This document shows positions 1-8,149 of a stretch of 8,369 nucleotides of DNA, in pieces (positions within the stretch are counted from its first letter, which is position 1; each line of letters opens with the position of its first letter). The position numbers and the translations under genes were made by a program. The notes under the pieces were generated by a model. It was given only the letters and a program-made list of their open reading frames with translations. It made no database searches and was not told where the DNA came from. This stretch comes from Actinomycetota bacterium. GTDB taxonomy: Bacteria; Actinomycetota; Thermoleophilia; Gaiellales; Gaiellaceae. The stretch is taken from contig JACDER010000047.1 in NCBI GenBank assembly GCA_013816275.1, positions 1 to 8,369 of the forward strand. Reading direction: 5' to 3'.

Positions 1-615
1 GGTCACCACCTCGGTCTCGAGCAGCGCATCCGAGCTCGTCCCGATGTGCCGCGAGCTGAAGCCGAAGCCGCCGCCGAGCGTGAGGCCGCTGACCGCAACC
101 GTCGGGCAGCGCCCGGCGGAGAAGGCAACGCCGTACGGCTGGAGCCCGTCGTAGATGTCCACGTTCTGGGCTCCCGGTTCGACCGTCACGATTCCCGTGG
201 TCCGGTCGACCGACACGCGTCTCAGGTCACTGAAATCGACCAGCAGCCCCGTCGTCGTCGAGTAGCCGGAGTAGCTGTGGCCGCCGGAACGCGCTACGAC
301 CGGCACGTCGTGCTCCTGTGCCCAGAGGAGCGACGTACGGACGTCCTCTGCGCCCGAGCACACGGCGATGCCCTGCGGCCGGACGTTCGCGTAGCGGAGG
401 TTGGAAGGGCGGTTGAGCGTCGTGTATTCCGAGCCGCCCGGGCGCACGAGCCGGCCGTGCAGTTCCTTGGCCAGGCGCTCCCAGTCCTTGTCGGTAGGGG
501 CCTTCCGTCCGGTGCCGCCGCAGGCCGTGAGCCACTCGAGCTGCGAGGCGACGGCCGCCGCGGCCGCAACGCGGGCCGATCTGCGGACGAAATCGCGGCG
601 GGTGATCGCAGCCAT
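1..615 (-). CDS. Exported FAD-linked oxidoreductase, berberine-bridge type (partial, C-terminus beyond left edge)
   Basis: The ATG at 615 opens 205 codons with no stop before the window edge, so only the N-terminal part is seen; members of the family are usually about 450-550 residues. The start carries a twin-arginine signal (T5-R6-R7-D8-F9-V10), an Ala-rich stretch and a lipobox L29-T30-A31-C32. This suggests Tat export and lipid anchoring on the outer face of the membrane. The FAD_binding_4 fold follows: RSGGHSYSGYS at 109-119, where His113 aligns with the 8-alpha-histidyl FAD link, and AGRCPTVAVSGLTLGGGFG at 167-185, where Cys170 aligns with the 6-S-cysteinyl link. Both attachment residues are present, so bicovalent FAD is expected. 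Relatives oxidise sugars, alkaloids or other secondary alcohols. The substrate-binding C-terminal half is missing, so the substrate cannot be named. The gene is divergent from the deaminase gene. A weak -10-like TAAGCT lies 11 nt before the ATG. Confidence 0.9.
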   Translation of the reverse strand, partial: MAAITRRDFVRRSARVAAAAAVASQLEWLTACGGTGRKAPTDKDWERLAKELHGRLVRPGGSEYTTLNRPSNLRYANVRPQGIAVCSGAEDVRTSLLWAQEHDVPVVARSGGHSYSGYSTTTGLLVDFSDLRRVSVDRTTGIVTVEPGAQNVDIYDGLQPYGVAFSAGRCPTVAVSGLTLGGGFGFSSRHIGTSSDALLETEVVT

Positions 616-645
616 CGTCGGTCGCGAGCTTACGACTTCCGGGCG

Positions 646-651
646 TACACT
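646..651 (+). promoter_or_regulatory. Possible -10 element (TACACT) for a leaderless deaminase transcript
   Basis: TACACT fits the TANNNT form of a -10 box and ends 6 nt before the ATG at 658, so transcription would begin at or next to the start codon. No Shine-Dalgarno sequence is visible in the 42-bp divergent gap (616-657), and no convincing -35 box is seen. Leaderless mRNAs with this spacing are common in actinobacteria. The call rests on spacing and a 6-base match only. Confidence 0.4.
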
Positions 652-657
652 CGTTGC

Positions 658-1674
658 ATGAACCTCGAAGAGGGCCTCGCCGAGCTCCACACGCATCTCG
701 GCGGATCGGTCGCCTCCGAGATTCTCTGGACGCTCGCGCACGAGCAGGGAATCGCGCTGCCGGTCAAGGACTACTGGGAGTTCGACCGGCTGGTGACGAT
801 CGCCGACCCGCGGCGCGTGGACTCGCTCGACGCCCTCGATCAGATCTACCACTGGACCGAGCTGATCCAGTCCAGCCCGCTCGCGGTGGAGCGCTCGGTG
901 CACACCGCGATCGGCGGTGCGTACCGCTCCCAGCGCATCACGACGCTCGAGCTGCGCTTCAATCCCATGAAGCGAAACCGCGGCGGCGAGCGCGATCTCG
1001 ACCACATCATCATGGCCGCGTCGCGCGGCCTCGACCGCGCGGCGCTCGAGTATCCGCTCGTCCGCGCCGGCTTGATCCTGATGATGGACCGGACGTTCAC
1101 GCACGAGCAGAACGAGGTGATCGTCGAGAAGGCGATCCGCTACGCGCCTCGCGGGGTCGTCGGGGTCGACATCGCGGGTCCGCGGCCGGGCGGCGCGCGT
1201 TATCCGTATCGCGACCTCGCGCCGCTGGTCGAGGCGGCCCGCTCGGCCGGGCTCGGAGTCACGATCCACGTCGGCGAGGAGGGCGGCGAGCACGGAGTCG
1301 CCGAGATCGCCGAGGTGATCGAGGCGCTCGCGCCGGACCGGATCGGACACGGGATTCTCGCCGCCCGGGATCCCGCGCTCTCGGCGGCGCTGGCCGAGCG
1401 CGGCATCGTGCTGGAGATCTGCCCCACCTCGAACCTCCTGACGCGGGCCATCGCCGATGAGACGGCGCTACGCGAGACGTTGAGGACCTTCGTCGAGCAC
1501 GAGGTCCGCTTCACGATTGCGACCGACGGGCCCGAGATGATGCGCACGCACCTGAGAGACGAGTTCGAGCTGCTGCTCCGGATCGGCGCCCTCGATGCAG
1601 ACGAGCTGGCCGAGGCAAACCGCCGGGGCCACGAGGCGACCTTCATTCGCGAGCGCCCGCTCGTCGCGGCCTAA
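658..1674 (+). CDS. add: Adenosine deaminase family metal-dependent hydrolase
   Basis: This 338-residue protein has the family's usual length. It should hydrolytically remove the 6-amino group from adenosine or a related purine compound in the cytoplasm, giving inosine-type products for purine salvage. The TIM-barrel metal site is readable: H11-T-H13 after the first strand, H204 in TIHVGEEGG with catalytic E207, H231 in RIGHG, and D290. G174 in DIAG matches the substrate-contact Gly. EICPTSNLLT is also typical. In classical enzymes D290 is followed by a second Asp that contacts purine N7; here the sequence is TDGP, with Gly291. That may mean a different substrate or a divergent subfamily. The ATG at 658 was chosen because the barrel begins right after it. 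The frame is open back to 46, but the upstream part overlaps the flavoprotein gene and has no family similarity. The gene converges on the transporter operon. The symbol reflects the family; the true substrate is open. Confidence 0.88.
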   Translation: MNLEEGLAELHTHLGGSVASEILWTLAHEQGIALPVKDYWEFDRLVTIADPRRVDSLDALDQIYHWTELIQSSPLAVERSVHTAIGGAYRSQRITTLELRFNPMKRNRGGERDLDHIIMAASRGLDRAALEYPLVRAGLILMMDRTFTHEQNEVIVEKAIRYAPRGVVGVDIAGPRPGGARYPYRDLAPLVEAARSAGLGVTIHVGEEGGEHGVAEIAEVIEALAPDRIGHGILAARDPALSAALAERGIVLEICPTSNLLTRAIADETALRETLRTFVEHEVRFTIATDGPEMMRTHLRDEFELLLRIGALDADELAEANRRGHEATFIRERPLVAA

Positions 1675-1726
1675 CCCTCAACCTCCCTCAACGGTGCCAG
1701 GCATGCTTGAGGGTACTTGAGGGTTT
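1672..1726. repeat. REP-like palindromic repeat, copy 1; candidate terminator at the convergent junction
   Basis: This is a long imperfect hairpin. AACCCTCAA (1673-1681) pairs perfectly with TTGAGGGTT (1717-1725). CCCTCAA (1685-1691) pairs with TTGAGGG (1707-1713). A 3x3 internal loop separates the two stems, and the 15-nt apical loop holds GTGCCAGGCAT. That gives 16 paired bases in all. The left arm includes the TAA stop of the deaminase gene (1672-1674). Only three T's follow, so this is not a textbook intrinsic terminator, but a stem of this length between convergent genes could end transcription from either side. The same unit recurs at 1800-1833, which points to a dispersed repeat family. 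Confidence 0.75.
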
Positions 1727-1763
1727 GGCGGCGTCCGATCGTGCGGAGTGAGGCCTCATCACG

Positions 1764-1783
1764 TTGCCGGGCAGCCTTGGAGC
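1764..1783. repeat. Possible degenerate third copy of the junction repeat
   Basis: TTGCCGGGCAGCCTTGGAG resembles the core GTGCCAGGCACCCTTGAGG of the copy at 1800-1833, with about 14 of 19 positions identical by eye. It has no clear hairpin arms. It could be a decayed left half of the second element or a chance match in GC-rich DNA. Confidence 0.3.
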
Positions 1784-1799
1784 GAGGCCGAGGGCCGGT

Positions 1800-1833
1800 G
1801 GTGCCAGGCACCCTTGAGGGTACTCGAGGGTTA
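1800..1833. repeat. REP-like palindromic repeat, copy 2 (half element)
   Basis: It matches 1693-1726 in about 30 of 34 positions in direct orientation. It contains a perfect palindrome GGTGCC-A-GGCACC (1800-1812), followed by TTGAGGG-TAC-TCGAGGG. Read on the minus strand, its edge TAACCCTC supplies the TAA stop of the NlpC/P60 gene (1831-1833), mirroring how copy 1 ends the deaminase gene. Compared with the left arm of copy 1 in inverted orientation, about 26 of 32 positions agree. It lacks the full left arm that makes copy 1 a strong hairpin. Palindromes of this GGTGCC type occur in repetitive extragenic elements of other bacteria. I cannot see copies elsewhere in this window. Confidence 0.7.
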
Positions 1834-2397
1834 GAGCCGAACATAGCGGCGAAAGCGAGGCGGCAGCTCCGCCGGTTCCGGCTCCTCGAACACACCGTCC
1901 GCTCCATTGCACTGCGACGAATGGAGGATGCGCCCCTCGCTTAGCCAGAAGGCGATGTGGCCCTCGTAACAGACGAGATCTCCCGGACGGAGCTCGCTCT
2001 CGGCCACCTCCACGCCTGCCGCCTCCTGCTGGTCCGCGTCTCTTGGAACGAGCCGGCCCGTCCTCCGGTAGGCCATGTGCACGAGCCCCGAGCAGTCGAT
2101 TCCGCGCTCCGTCATCCCGCCCCACTCGTACCTCGTTCCGAGATAGCCGCGTGCGACCTCGACGGGATCGCCGGCCGGCTCCGGCATCCATCCGGGGTCG
2201 ACCGCACCGCCGAGCGCTTCCTCGCGCACCCAGCCCGGGTAGTCGTAGGCCGTCCGGATCCGCGCCCACCCGTCTCGCCGCTCCTCCACGGTGAGCGGCT
2301 CGCCGCGCAACGCCTGTGTCACCTGCTCGGCGTCGTCTCCGGGCTCCGCCCGCACCGGAACGACGTCCTCGCGACAGCTAGTCGGGAGGAGGCTCAT
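1831..2397 (-). CDS. Cytoplasmic SH3b-NlpC/P60 cysteine peptidase, YkfC-like
   Basis: This 188-residue protein has no signal peptide or membrane segment, so it should act in the cytoplasm. Residues about 11-62 form a bacterial SH3 domain ([10 protein letters not shown], then GWARI and PGWV). Residues about 77-188 form an NlpC/P60 domain with the catalytic triad Cys102 (in GIDCSGL), His147 (GHIAFWL) and His159 (ILHSS). Asp and Ser flank the Cys, as in YkfC-type enzymes that cut after gamma-D-Glu in murein peptides with a free N-terminal L-Ala. It is last in the peptide-transporter operon. Its ATG lies 20 bp inside the end of the upstream ATPase gene, so reinitiation coupled to that gene is likely; no strong Shine-Dalgarno sequence is visible. 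The open frame extends upstream to 2616 but that stretch is the other gene read out of frame. It is shorter than B. cereus YkfC because it has a single SH3b domain. The peptidase class is firm; the exact substrate is inferred. Confidence 0.88.
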   Translation of the reverse strand: MSLLPTSCREDVVPVRAEPGDDAEQVTQALRGEPLTVEERRDGWARIRTAYDYPGWVREEALGGAVDPGWMPEPAGDPVEVARGYLGTRYEWGGMTERGIDCSGLVHMAYRRTGRLVPRDADQQEAAGVEVAESELRPGDLVCYEGHIAFWLSEGRILHSSQCNGADGVFEEPEPAELPPRFRRYVRL

Positions 2398-3450
2398 ACG
2401 CCGGAACCATGGTTCCAGGATCGAAGACCGGATCGACCTCGTGCGGCGTGATCTCTCCCGCCTTGATCTGCTCCGCCCAGTGGCAAGCGACCGTGTGGCC
2501 CTCTGCGAGCTTCCGCAGCTCCGGGACCTCGTCGCGGCAGCGCGTGGGCTGGATGTAGGGGCAGCGCGTGTGGAAACGGCAGGCAGGCGGCGGGTTGGCC
2601 GGGCTCGGCAGGTCACCGGCCAAAAGGATCGGCTGCCGCTTCAGCTCGACCTCCGGATCCGGGATCGGCACCGCGGAGAGCAGCGAGATCGTGTACGGAT
2701 GGAGCGGGTTCTCGTAGAGCTCGTCGGCCGGCGAGACCTCGACGATCATCCCGAGGTACATGACGGCGATCCGGTCGGAGATGTGGCGGACGACCGCGAG
2801 GTCGTGCGCGATGAACAGATAGGTGAGGTCGAACTCGTCCTGGAGCCGCTCCAGGAGGTTGATGATCTGCGCCTGGATCGACACGTCGAGGGCCGAGACC
2901 GGCTCGTCGGCGACGATGAAGTCCGGGTTGACGGCCAGGGCACGGGCGAGGCCGATGCGCTGCCGCTGGCCACCTGAGAACTCGTGGGGATAGCGGGACG
3001 TCGCATCCGCTGGAAGGCCCACGATCTGGAGGAGCTCGCGCACGCGCCCCGCCGCCTCCCGCCGCGTGGCGAGACCATGGGCGCGAAGCGGCTCGCCCAC
3101 GATCCGTCCGACGCTGTGCCTCGGGTTCAGTGACGCGAAGGGATCCTGGAAGACCATCTGCATCTGACGGCGCAGGGGCCGGAGCTCACCCTCGCTGAGC
3201 GTCGTGATGTCCTGGCCGGCGAACTCGATGCGGCCGCCGGTCGGCTTGTAGAGCCGGAGGATCGCGCGACCGACCGTCGACTTCCCGCACCCGGACTCGC
3301 CGACGAGGCCGAGGGTCTCACCGCGCTGAATCTCCATCGTGACGCCGTCCACCGCCTTGATGTCGCCGATGTGCCGGTCGAGCACGAGCCCGCTCTTGAT
3401 CGGGAACCAGACCCTCAGGTCTTCGAGCTTGACGAGAGAGCCGTTCGAGC

Positions 3451-3454
<4 letters not shown>
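2378..3454 (-). CDS. dppF: Peptide ABC transporter ATPase, DppF/OppF type
   Basis: This 358-residue protein is one of two ATPases that power uptake on the cytoplasmic face. It shows Walker [10 protein letters not shown] at 52-60, Q-loop Gln103, signature FSGGQ at 159-163, Walker B IVADE at 180-184 and switch His217. The C-terminal oligopeptide/dipeptide extension has HPYT at about 262-265 and four Cys at 292, 298, 306 and 324. This is the set that binds a [4Fe-4S] cluster in solved Dpp/Opp ATPases. The GTG at 3454 overlaps the upstream stop as GTGA, with GAGAGG about 10 nt before it. The insert [19 protein letters not shown] before Walker A is typical of the F-type subunit. An in-frame extension up to 3949 is a shadow of the neighbouring gene. 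The end overlaps the peptidase gene by 20 bp. Dpp, Opp, App and Gsi cannot be separated by sequence reading alone. Confidence 0.95.
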
Positions 3455-4460
<1,006 letters not shown>

Positions 4461-4464
<4 letters not shown>

Positions 4465-5375
4465 GCTCGTCCTCGGAGCTTGGGATCGAGAGCTTCGCGC
4501 ATACCGTCGCCGATCAGGTTGAACCCGAGGACGGAGATGACGATCGCGATGCCGGGGAAGACGGCGAGTAGCGGCTGCGAGGAGAGGTAGTCCTGCGCGT
4601 CGGCGAGCATGTTCCCCCACTCGGGCGTGGACGGGTCCTGCGGACCGAGCCCGAGGAACCCGAGAGCGGCGACGTCGATGATCGCGGTCGCGAGGGCGAG
4701 CGTCCCCTGGACGATCATCGGGGACATCGCGTTCGGGAGGATGTGCGAGAACAGGATCGTCGGCCGCTTTACGCCTACGGACCGGGCCGCGAGCACGAAG
4801 TCGTTCTCCCGCTGCGCAAGGATCGACCCTCGCAAGAGGCGCGCGAAGATCGGGATGTTCGTCACCCCGATCGCGATCATCAGCTGGTACAGCCGGTCGA
4901 ACGGAAGGTCGAGCGCGACGATCCCGATCGCGAGCAGGAGGCCCGGGATCGCGAGCAGGACGTCCATGCAGCGCATGATCACGGAGTCGACGAAGCCGCC
5001 GATATACCCGGCTATCGCTCCGAGGAACATGCCCACGGAGAGCCCTACTGCGACCGAGACGATGCCGACGACGAGCGACAGCCGCGCTCCGTAGATGACC
5101 CGCGAGAACGTGTCCTGCCCGATGACGTTGACTCCGAACCAGTGCGCCGACGAGGGGCCTGGGCAGCACGTTTCCGGCAGAACCGTCGGGACGATCGTCG
5201 GATCGTAGGGCGCGATCAGCGGCGCGAAGGCCGCGATCACCACAAACGTGAGCACGAAGAACGCGCCCACGATCGCTCCGGGGTTCCGGCGCAGCCGAAA
5301 CCAGGCTTCGCGCCAGAGACCGCCGGTCGACGACTCGAGCGCGAGCTCGGCGGACTCGATTTCGGCGATGCTCAT
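4461..5375 (-). CDS. dppC: Peptide ABC transporter permease, DppC/OppC type
   Basis: This 304-residue inner-membrane protein has a cytoplasmic N-terminus with a conserved basic segment (WFRLRRNPGAIVGA, about 25-38), TM1 at about 33-55, a short outer loop, and five further hydrophobic segments (about 98-125, 134-156, 162-180, 212-233, 269-289). The loop motif HWFGVNVIGQDTFSRVIYGAR (78-98) matches the DppC consensus FGTDxxGRDxxSR. The ATPase-docking EAA region is at about 191-220, with the conserved Gly201 and HILPN (211-215). It pairs with the DppB-type permease to form the channel. The ATG at 5375 directly follows the TAG of that gene. No good Shine-Dalgarno sequence is visible, so translation is probably coupled. 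A CysCys pair in the outer loop (70-71) is a small oddity. Confidence 0.95.
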
Positions 5376-6383
5376 CTAACGTCCATATCTGATCCGCGGG
5401 TTGAGGATTGCGTACGAGATGTCGACCAGGAGGTTGACGAGAACGAAGACCACGGCGAGAAAGAGAATCCCACCCTGGATCACCGGGTAGTCGCGGTTGA
5501 AGATCGCGTTCGTGATCCAGCTTCCGATCCCCGGATACTGGAAGACGGTCTCGGTCAGGACGGCGCCTGAGAGCAGGAGACCCGTCTGGAGCCCGATGAT
5601 GGTCGAGATCGGGAGCATCGCGTTCCGCAGGACATGCCGCGAATCCACGACCAGCGGCGAGAGCCCCTTCGCCCGCGCCGTGCGCACGTAGTCCTCGTTC
5701 TGGACGTCGAGGACCGCCGCGCGAGTGATCCGCATGACGATTGCCAAGGGGATCGAGCCGAGCGCGATCGCGGGCAGGATCAGGTGCTTGAGGACGTCCC
5801 AGAACGCGGACCAGTCCCACTCGATCACGGCGTCCAGCAGATAGAAGTTCGTCGGGTGCTTGAGGTCGATCAGAACGGAGATCTGACCGATGCTGGGAAG
5901 CAAGCCGAGCTTGACCGAGAAGACGTACTTGAGGATCACGGCCAGGAAGAAGATCGGGATCGAGATCCCGAGCAACGAGCCGACCAGGGATAAGTGGTCG
6001 AACCACGACCCGTACCACTTGGCGGCGAGGAACCCGAGGGGAAGGCCGATTCCGATCGCGAAGATCATCGCGGCGAGCGCGAGCTCGATCGTCGCCGGGA
6101 AGCGCTGGGCGATCTCGCTCGTGACCGACCGCCGCGACGCGATGCTCTGGCCGAGATCGCCCGAGAGAGTGGTCCTCAGGTACGCCCAGTACTGAACCGG
6201 AAGAGGCTTGTCGAGCCCGTAGCGGTGCCTGACGTCGGCGATCCGGGCCTGCGTCGCCCGCTCACCGAGCAGCGCCTCGGCCGGTCCTCCCGGCAGGGCG
6301 CGGATCCACAGGAAGACGAGAATCGAGAGCCCGAGGACGATCGGGGCGAGGAGCAGCAACCGGCGGACGACGAAACGCAGCAT
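5376..6383 (-). CDS. dppB: Peptide ABC transporter permease, DppB/OppB type
   Basis: This 335-residue protein has six predicted membrane segments at about 9-28, 99-121, 133-157, 199-218, 256-280 and 302-323. Typical DppB features are the opening MLRFVVRRLLLLAPIVLG, the outer-loop RYGLDKPLPVQYWAYL (54-69) followed by GDLGQS (75-80), and the EAA loop DYVRTARAKGL (231-241) with LRNAMLP (252-258). It forms the membrane channel with the DppC-type subunit. The ATG at 6383 is fixed because an in-frame TAG sits immediately before it. A strong AAAGGAG lies upstream (6410-6416) but 26 nt away, far outside the normal range. The gap to the binding-protein gene is 38 bp with no terminator-like hairpin, so the two are probably co-transcribed. 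Confidence 0.95.
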   Translation of the reverse strand: MLRFVVRRLLLLAPIVLGLSILVFLWIRALPGGPAEALLGERATQARIADVRHRYGLDKPLPVQYWAYLRTTLSGDLGQSIASRRSVTSEIAQRFPATIELALAAMIFAIGIGLPLGFLAAKWYGSWFDHLSLVGSLLGISIPIFFLAVILKYVFSVKLGLLPSIGQISVLIDLKHPTNFYLLDAVIEWDWSAFWDVLKHLILPAIALGSIPLAIVMRITRAAVLDVQNEDYVRTARAKGLSPLVVDSRHVLRNAMLPISTIIGLQTGLLLSGAVLTETVFQYPGIGSWITNAIFNRDYPVIQGGILFLAVVFVLVNLLVDISYAILNPRIRYGR

Positions 6384-6421
6384 CTACGTCGTCGTCCGCC
6401 GGTTACCAACTCCTTTCAGGG

Positions 6422-8104
6422 CTAGACGCCCCCGATCGATACGAGTGCAAACGGCTCGAGGGAGACCGGGCTCGGCTTGTAGCCGTTGACGGTCTTCTTG
6501 AACCCGAGTGCGGGGCTCGTGTGCGCGTATGGCACTGCGGGGAGGTAGTTCATGATGATCTTGTTGGCCTGCTCGTACAGCTTGACGCGCTTCGCCTGAT
6601 CAGTCTCGGTCCGCGCCTTCTGCAGGATGTTGAAGATCTGGTTGTTGTGGAAGTTGAATTGCTCGCTGAAGGTGCCGAAGAAGACGCCGAGGAAGTTGTC
6701 CGGGTCGCCGTAGTCTCCGGTCCACCCGATCAGGTTGAGATCCCCGGCCGTCCCGTTCGTGACCTTGCCGACGTAGTCGGGCCGCCAGTTGGCCGTGTGG
6801 GCCGTGACGTCGAAGCCCGAGGCCTCGAGGCTTGCCTTGAACACCTCGAAGTTGCGCTTCGGGTCCGGCATGTAGGGCCGTGAGACCGCCGACGGGTACC
6901 AGAAGTCGACCTTGCAGGGAACGTGACAGCTCGATGAGTTGAGCAGCGTCCGCGCCTTGGCCGGATCGAAGTTGTAGGTCTTGACGCCCTTCTTCGCGTA
7001 CCCGAACAGCTGGGGCGGCTGGAACTCCTTCGCCACCACTGCCCCCGGCGGGTAGGCCGACGAGTTGATCAGACCGGTGCGGTTGAGGCCGTACGCGACG
7101 GCCTGGCGCACCTTGAGGTCGTTCATCGGCGACCCCGTGCCCTGGTGGAGGGTCACGTAGGCGACGTTGAATGCGGGCCTCGTCAGCAGCTTCAGCTTCG
7201 AGTTGCCCTTGATCGCACCGTAGTCCTGGGGTGCGACGAGGTCATAGCCCATGATCTCGCCCGTCTGGAGAGCCTGGAGCCGGGCGGTGTTGTTGCTGAT
7301 CGGGCGGAAGATGACCTTGCCGAGCTTCGCCTTCGTGCCCCAGTAGCCCGCGAAGCGATCGATCTCGAGCTTCTCGCCGACGGTCCACGACTTGAACTTG
7401 AACGGTCCCGTTCCCGTCGGATGCTTGAACCCGTACGTGCCGGTGGGAGTGAAGATCCCGTTCCGGATCTCGGCCTTGTCGGCACCGTACTTCTTCAGCG
7501 CCGTCGGGCTCGCGATCGCGAAGTTCGTCAGCGAAAGCGCCGGGATGAACGGCCCGAACGGCTTCGCCAGCGTGAACTGGGCGCTGTACTGGCCCTTTGC
7601 CTTACAGCCCTTGAACAGGCTCGGCGAGAGATCGCTGCTCTCGTTGTTATGGAACCCAAGGAAGATCGCCTGCCAGTAGTAGGTCGCGTCAGGCGACTGG
7701 AAGGCACCCTTGAAGTTGTACCAACGGTTGAAGTTGTAACAGACCGCCGCAGCGTTGAACTTCGTCCCATCGTGGAACTTGACGCCCTTCCTGAGCGCAA
7801 AGGTCCACACCTTGCCGCCACCGGCGGTCTTCCAGCTCGTTGCCAGCCCGGGCGCGACCTTCGTAGTACCGGGCTTGAGCTTGATGAGGCTCTCGAAGAT
7901 CTGGTCGATGACGCGCAGAGACTCGCCGTCGGACACGAGCGCGCCGTCCAGCACGACTGGATCGGACGCCGTTCCAAAGACGAGCGTCTTAAACGCCTTC
8001 GGCGCCTTCGATGCCTTGTGCGCCCCACTACTCGCTCCAACCACGACCAGCGCGATCATGCATGCGCTGACGAGGAGGGCGAGCTTGCGCGATGTTCTCC
8101 TCAC
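6422..8104 (-). CDS. dppA: Extracellular solute-binding protein family 5, peptide-type
   Basis: This 560-residue protein is a standard length for SBP_bac_5 proteins that capture oligopeptides, dipeptides or nickel complexes outside the membrane and deliver them to the permeases. The N-terminus MRRTSRKLALLVSACMIALV is a signal peptide: basic start, then a hydrophobic core to about residue 23. Family landmarks are APGLATSW, WTFALRKGVKFHDGTKFNA, GTGPFKFKSW, VRQAVAYGLNR and the C-terminal LIGWTGDYGDPDNFL. A lipobox-like VSAC (12-15) sits inside the hydrophobic core. Signal peptidase I cleavage near GASSGA is at least as likely, which would leave the protein unanchored. A CxxxC pair (SCHVPCK) could form a disulfide. 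The start is GTG at 8104, supported by AAAGGAG 5 nt upstream. It is first in the operon. Peptide specificity is inferred from the downstream NlpC/P60 gene. Confidence 0.95.
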   Translation of the reverse strand: MRRTSRKLALLVSACMIALVVVGASSGAHKASKAPKAFKTLVFGTASDPVVLDGALVSDGESLRVIDQIFESLIKLKPGTTKVAPGLATSWKTAGGGKVWTFALRKGVKFHDGTKFNAAAVCYNFNRWYNFKGAFQSPDATYYWQAIFLGFHNNESSDLSPSLFKGCKAKGQYSAQFTLAKPFGPFIPALSLTNFAIASPTALKKYGADKAEIRNGIFTPTGTYGFKHPTGTGPFKFKSWTVGEKLEIDRFAGYWGTKAKLGKVIFRPISNNTARLQALQTGEIMGYDLVAPQDYGAIKGNSKLKLLTRPAFNVAYVTLHQGTGSPMNDLKVRQAVAYGLNRTGLINSSAYPPGAVVAKEFQPPQLFGYAKKGVKTYNFDPAKARTLLNSSSCHVPCKVDFWYPSAVSRPYMPDPKRNFEVFKASLEASGFDVTAHTANWRPDYVGKVTNGTAGDLNLIGWTGDYGDPDNFLGVFFGTFSEQFNFHNNQIFNILQKARTETDQAKRVKLYEQANKIIMNYLPAVPYAHTSPALGFKKTVNGYKPSPVSLEPFALVSIGGV

Positions 8105-8116
8105 AAGTACTCCTTT
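8105..8116 (-). promoter_or_regulatory. Strong ribosome binding site for the solute-binding protein
   Basis: On the minus strand GGAAAGGAG is followed by a 5-nt spacer and the GTG at 8104. The AAAGGAG (8110-8116) is a near-perfect anti-16S match at good spacing. It decides the GTG start and predicts high translation, as expected for the most abundant member of such an importer. Confidence 0.8.
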
Positions 8117-8149
8117 CCGCGTTCCTGCTCTCCCTAGCTATGACGCGAA

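Noticed and set aside
46..657. Long N-terminal extension of the deaminase frame on the plus strand
   Set aside because: It reads as low-complexity Arg/Ala-rich sequence with no family similarity and lies opposite a well-supported flavoprotein gene. The barrel starts right after the ATG at 658.
1717..1944. Small plus-strand open frame starting in the repeat junction
   Set aside because: It has no Shine-Dalgarno sequence, is mostly opposite the peptidase C-terminus, and resembles no protein I know.
1688..2269. 193-residue minus-strand frame overlapping the peptidase and the repeat junction
   Set aside because: It is out of frame with the peptidase, which carries the catalytic triad. The composition is shadow-like and it runs across the repeats.
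2398..2616. N-terminal extension of the NlpC/P60 gene
   Set aside because: It is Arg/Ser-rich shadow of the overlapping ATPase gene. The SH3b domain begins about ten residues after the ATG at 2397.
4465..6018. 855-residue open frame extending the first ATPase across both permease genes
   Set aside because: The added part is Arg/Asp/Pro-rich shadow sequence. The permeases in the other frame have clear membrane segments and motifs.
7145..8137. 330-residue open frame on the plus strand opposite the binding-protein gene
   Set aside because: It is Arg/Glu/Leu-rich with no motif and mirrors a strongly supported gene. Long antisense frames are expected at this GC content.
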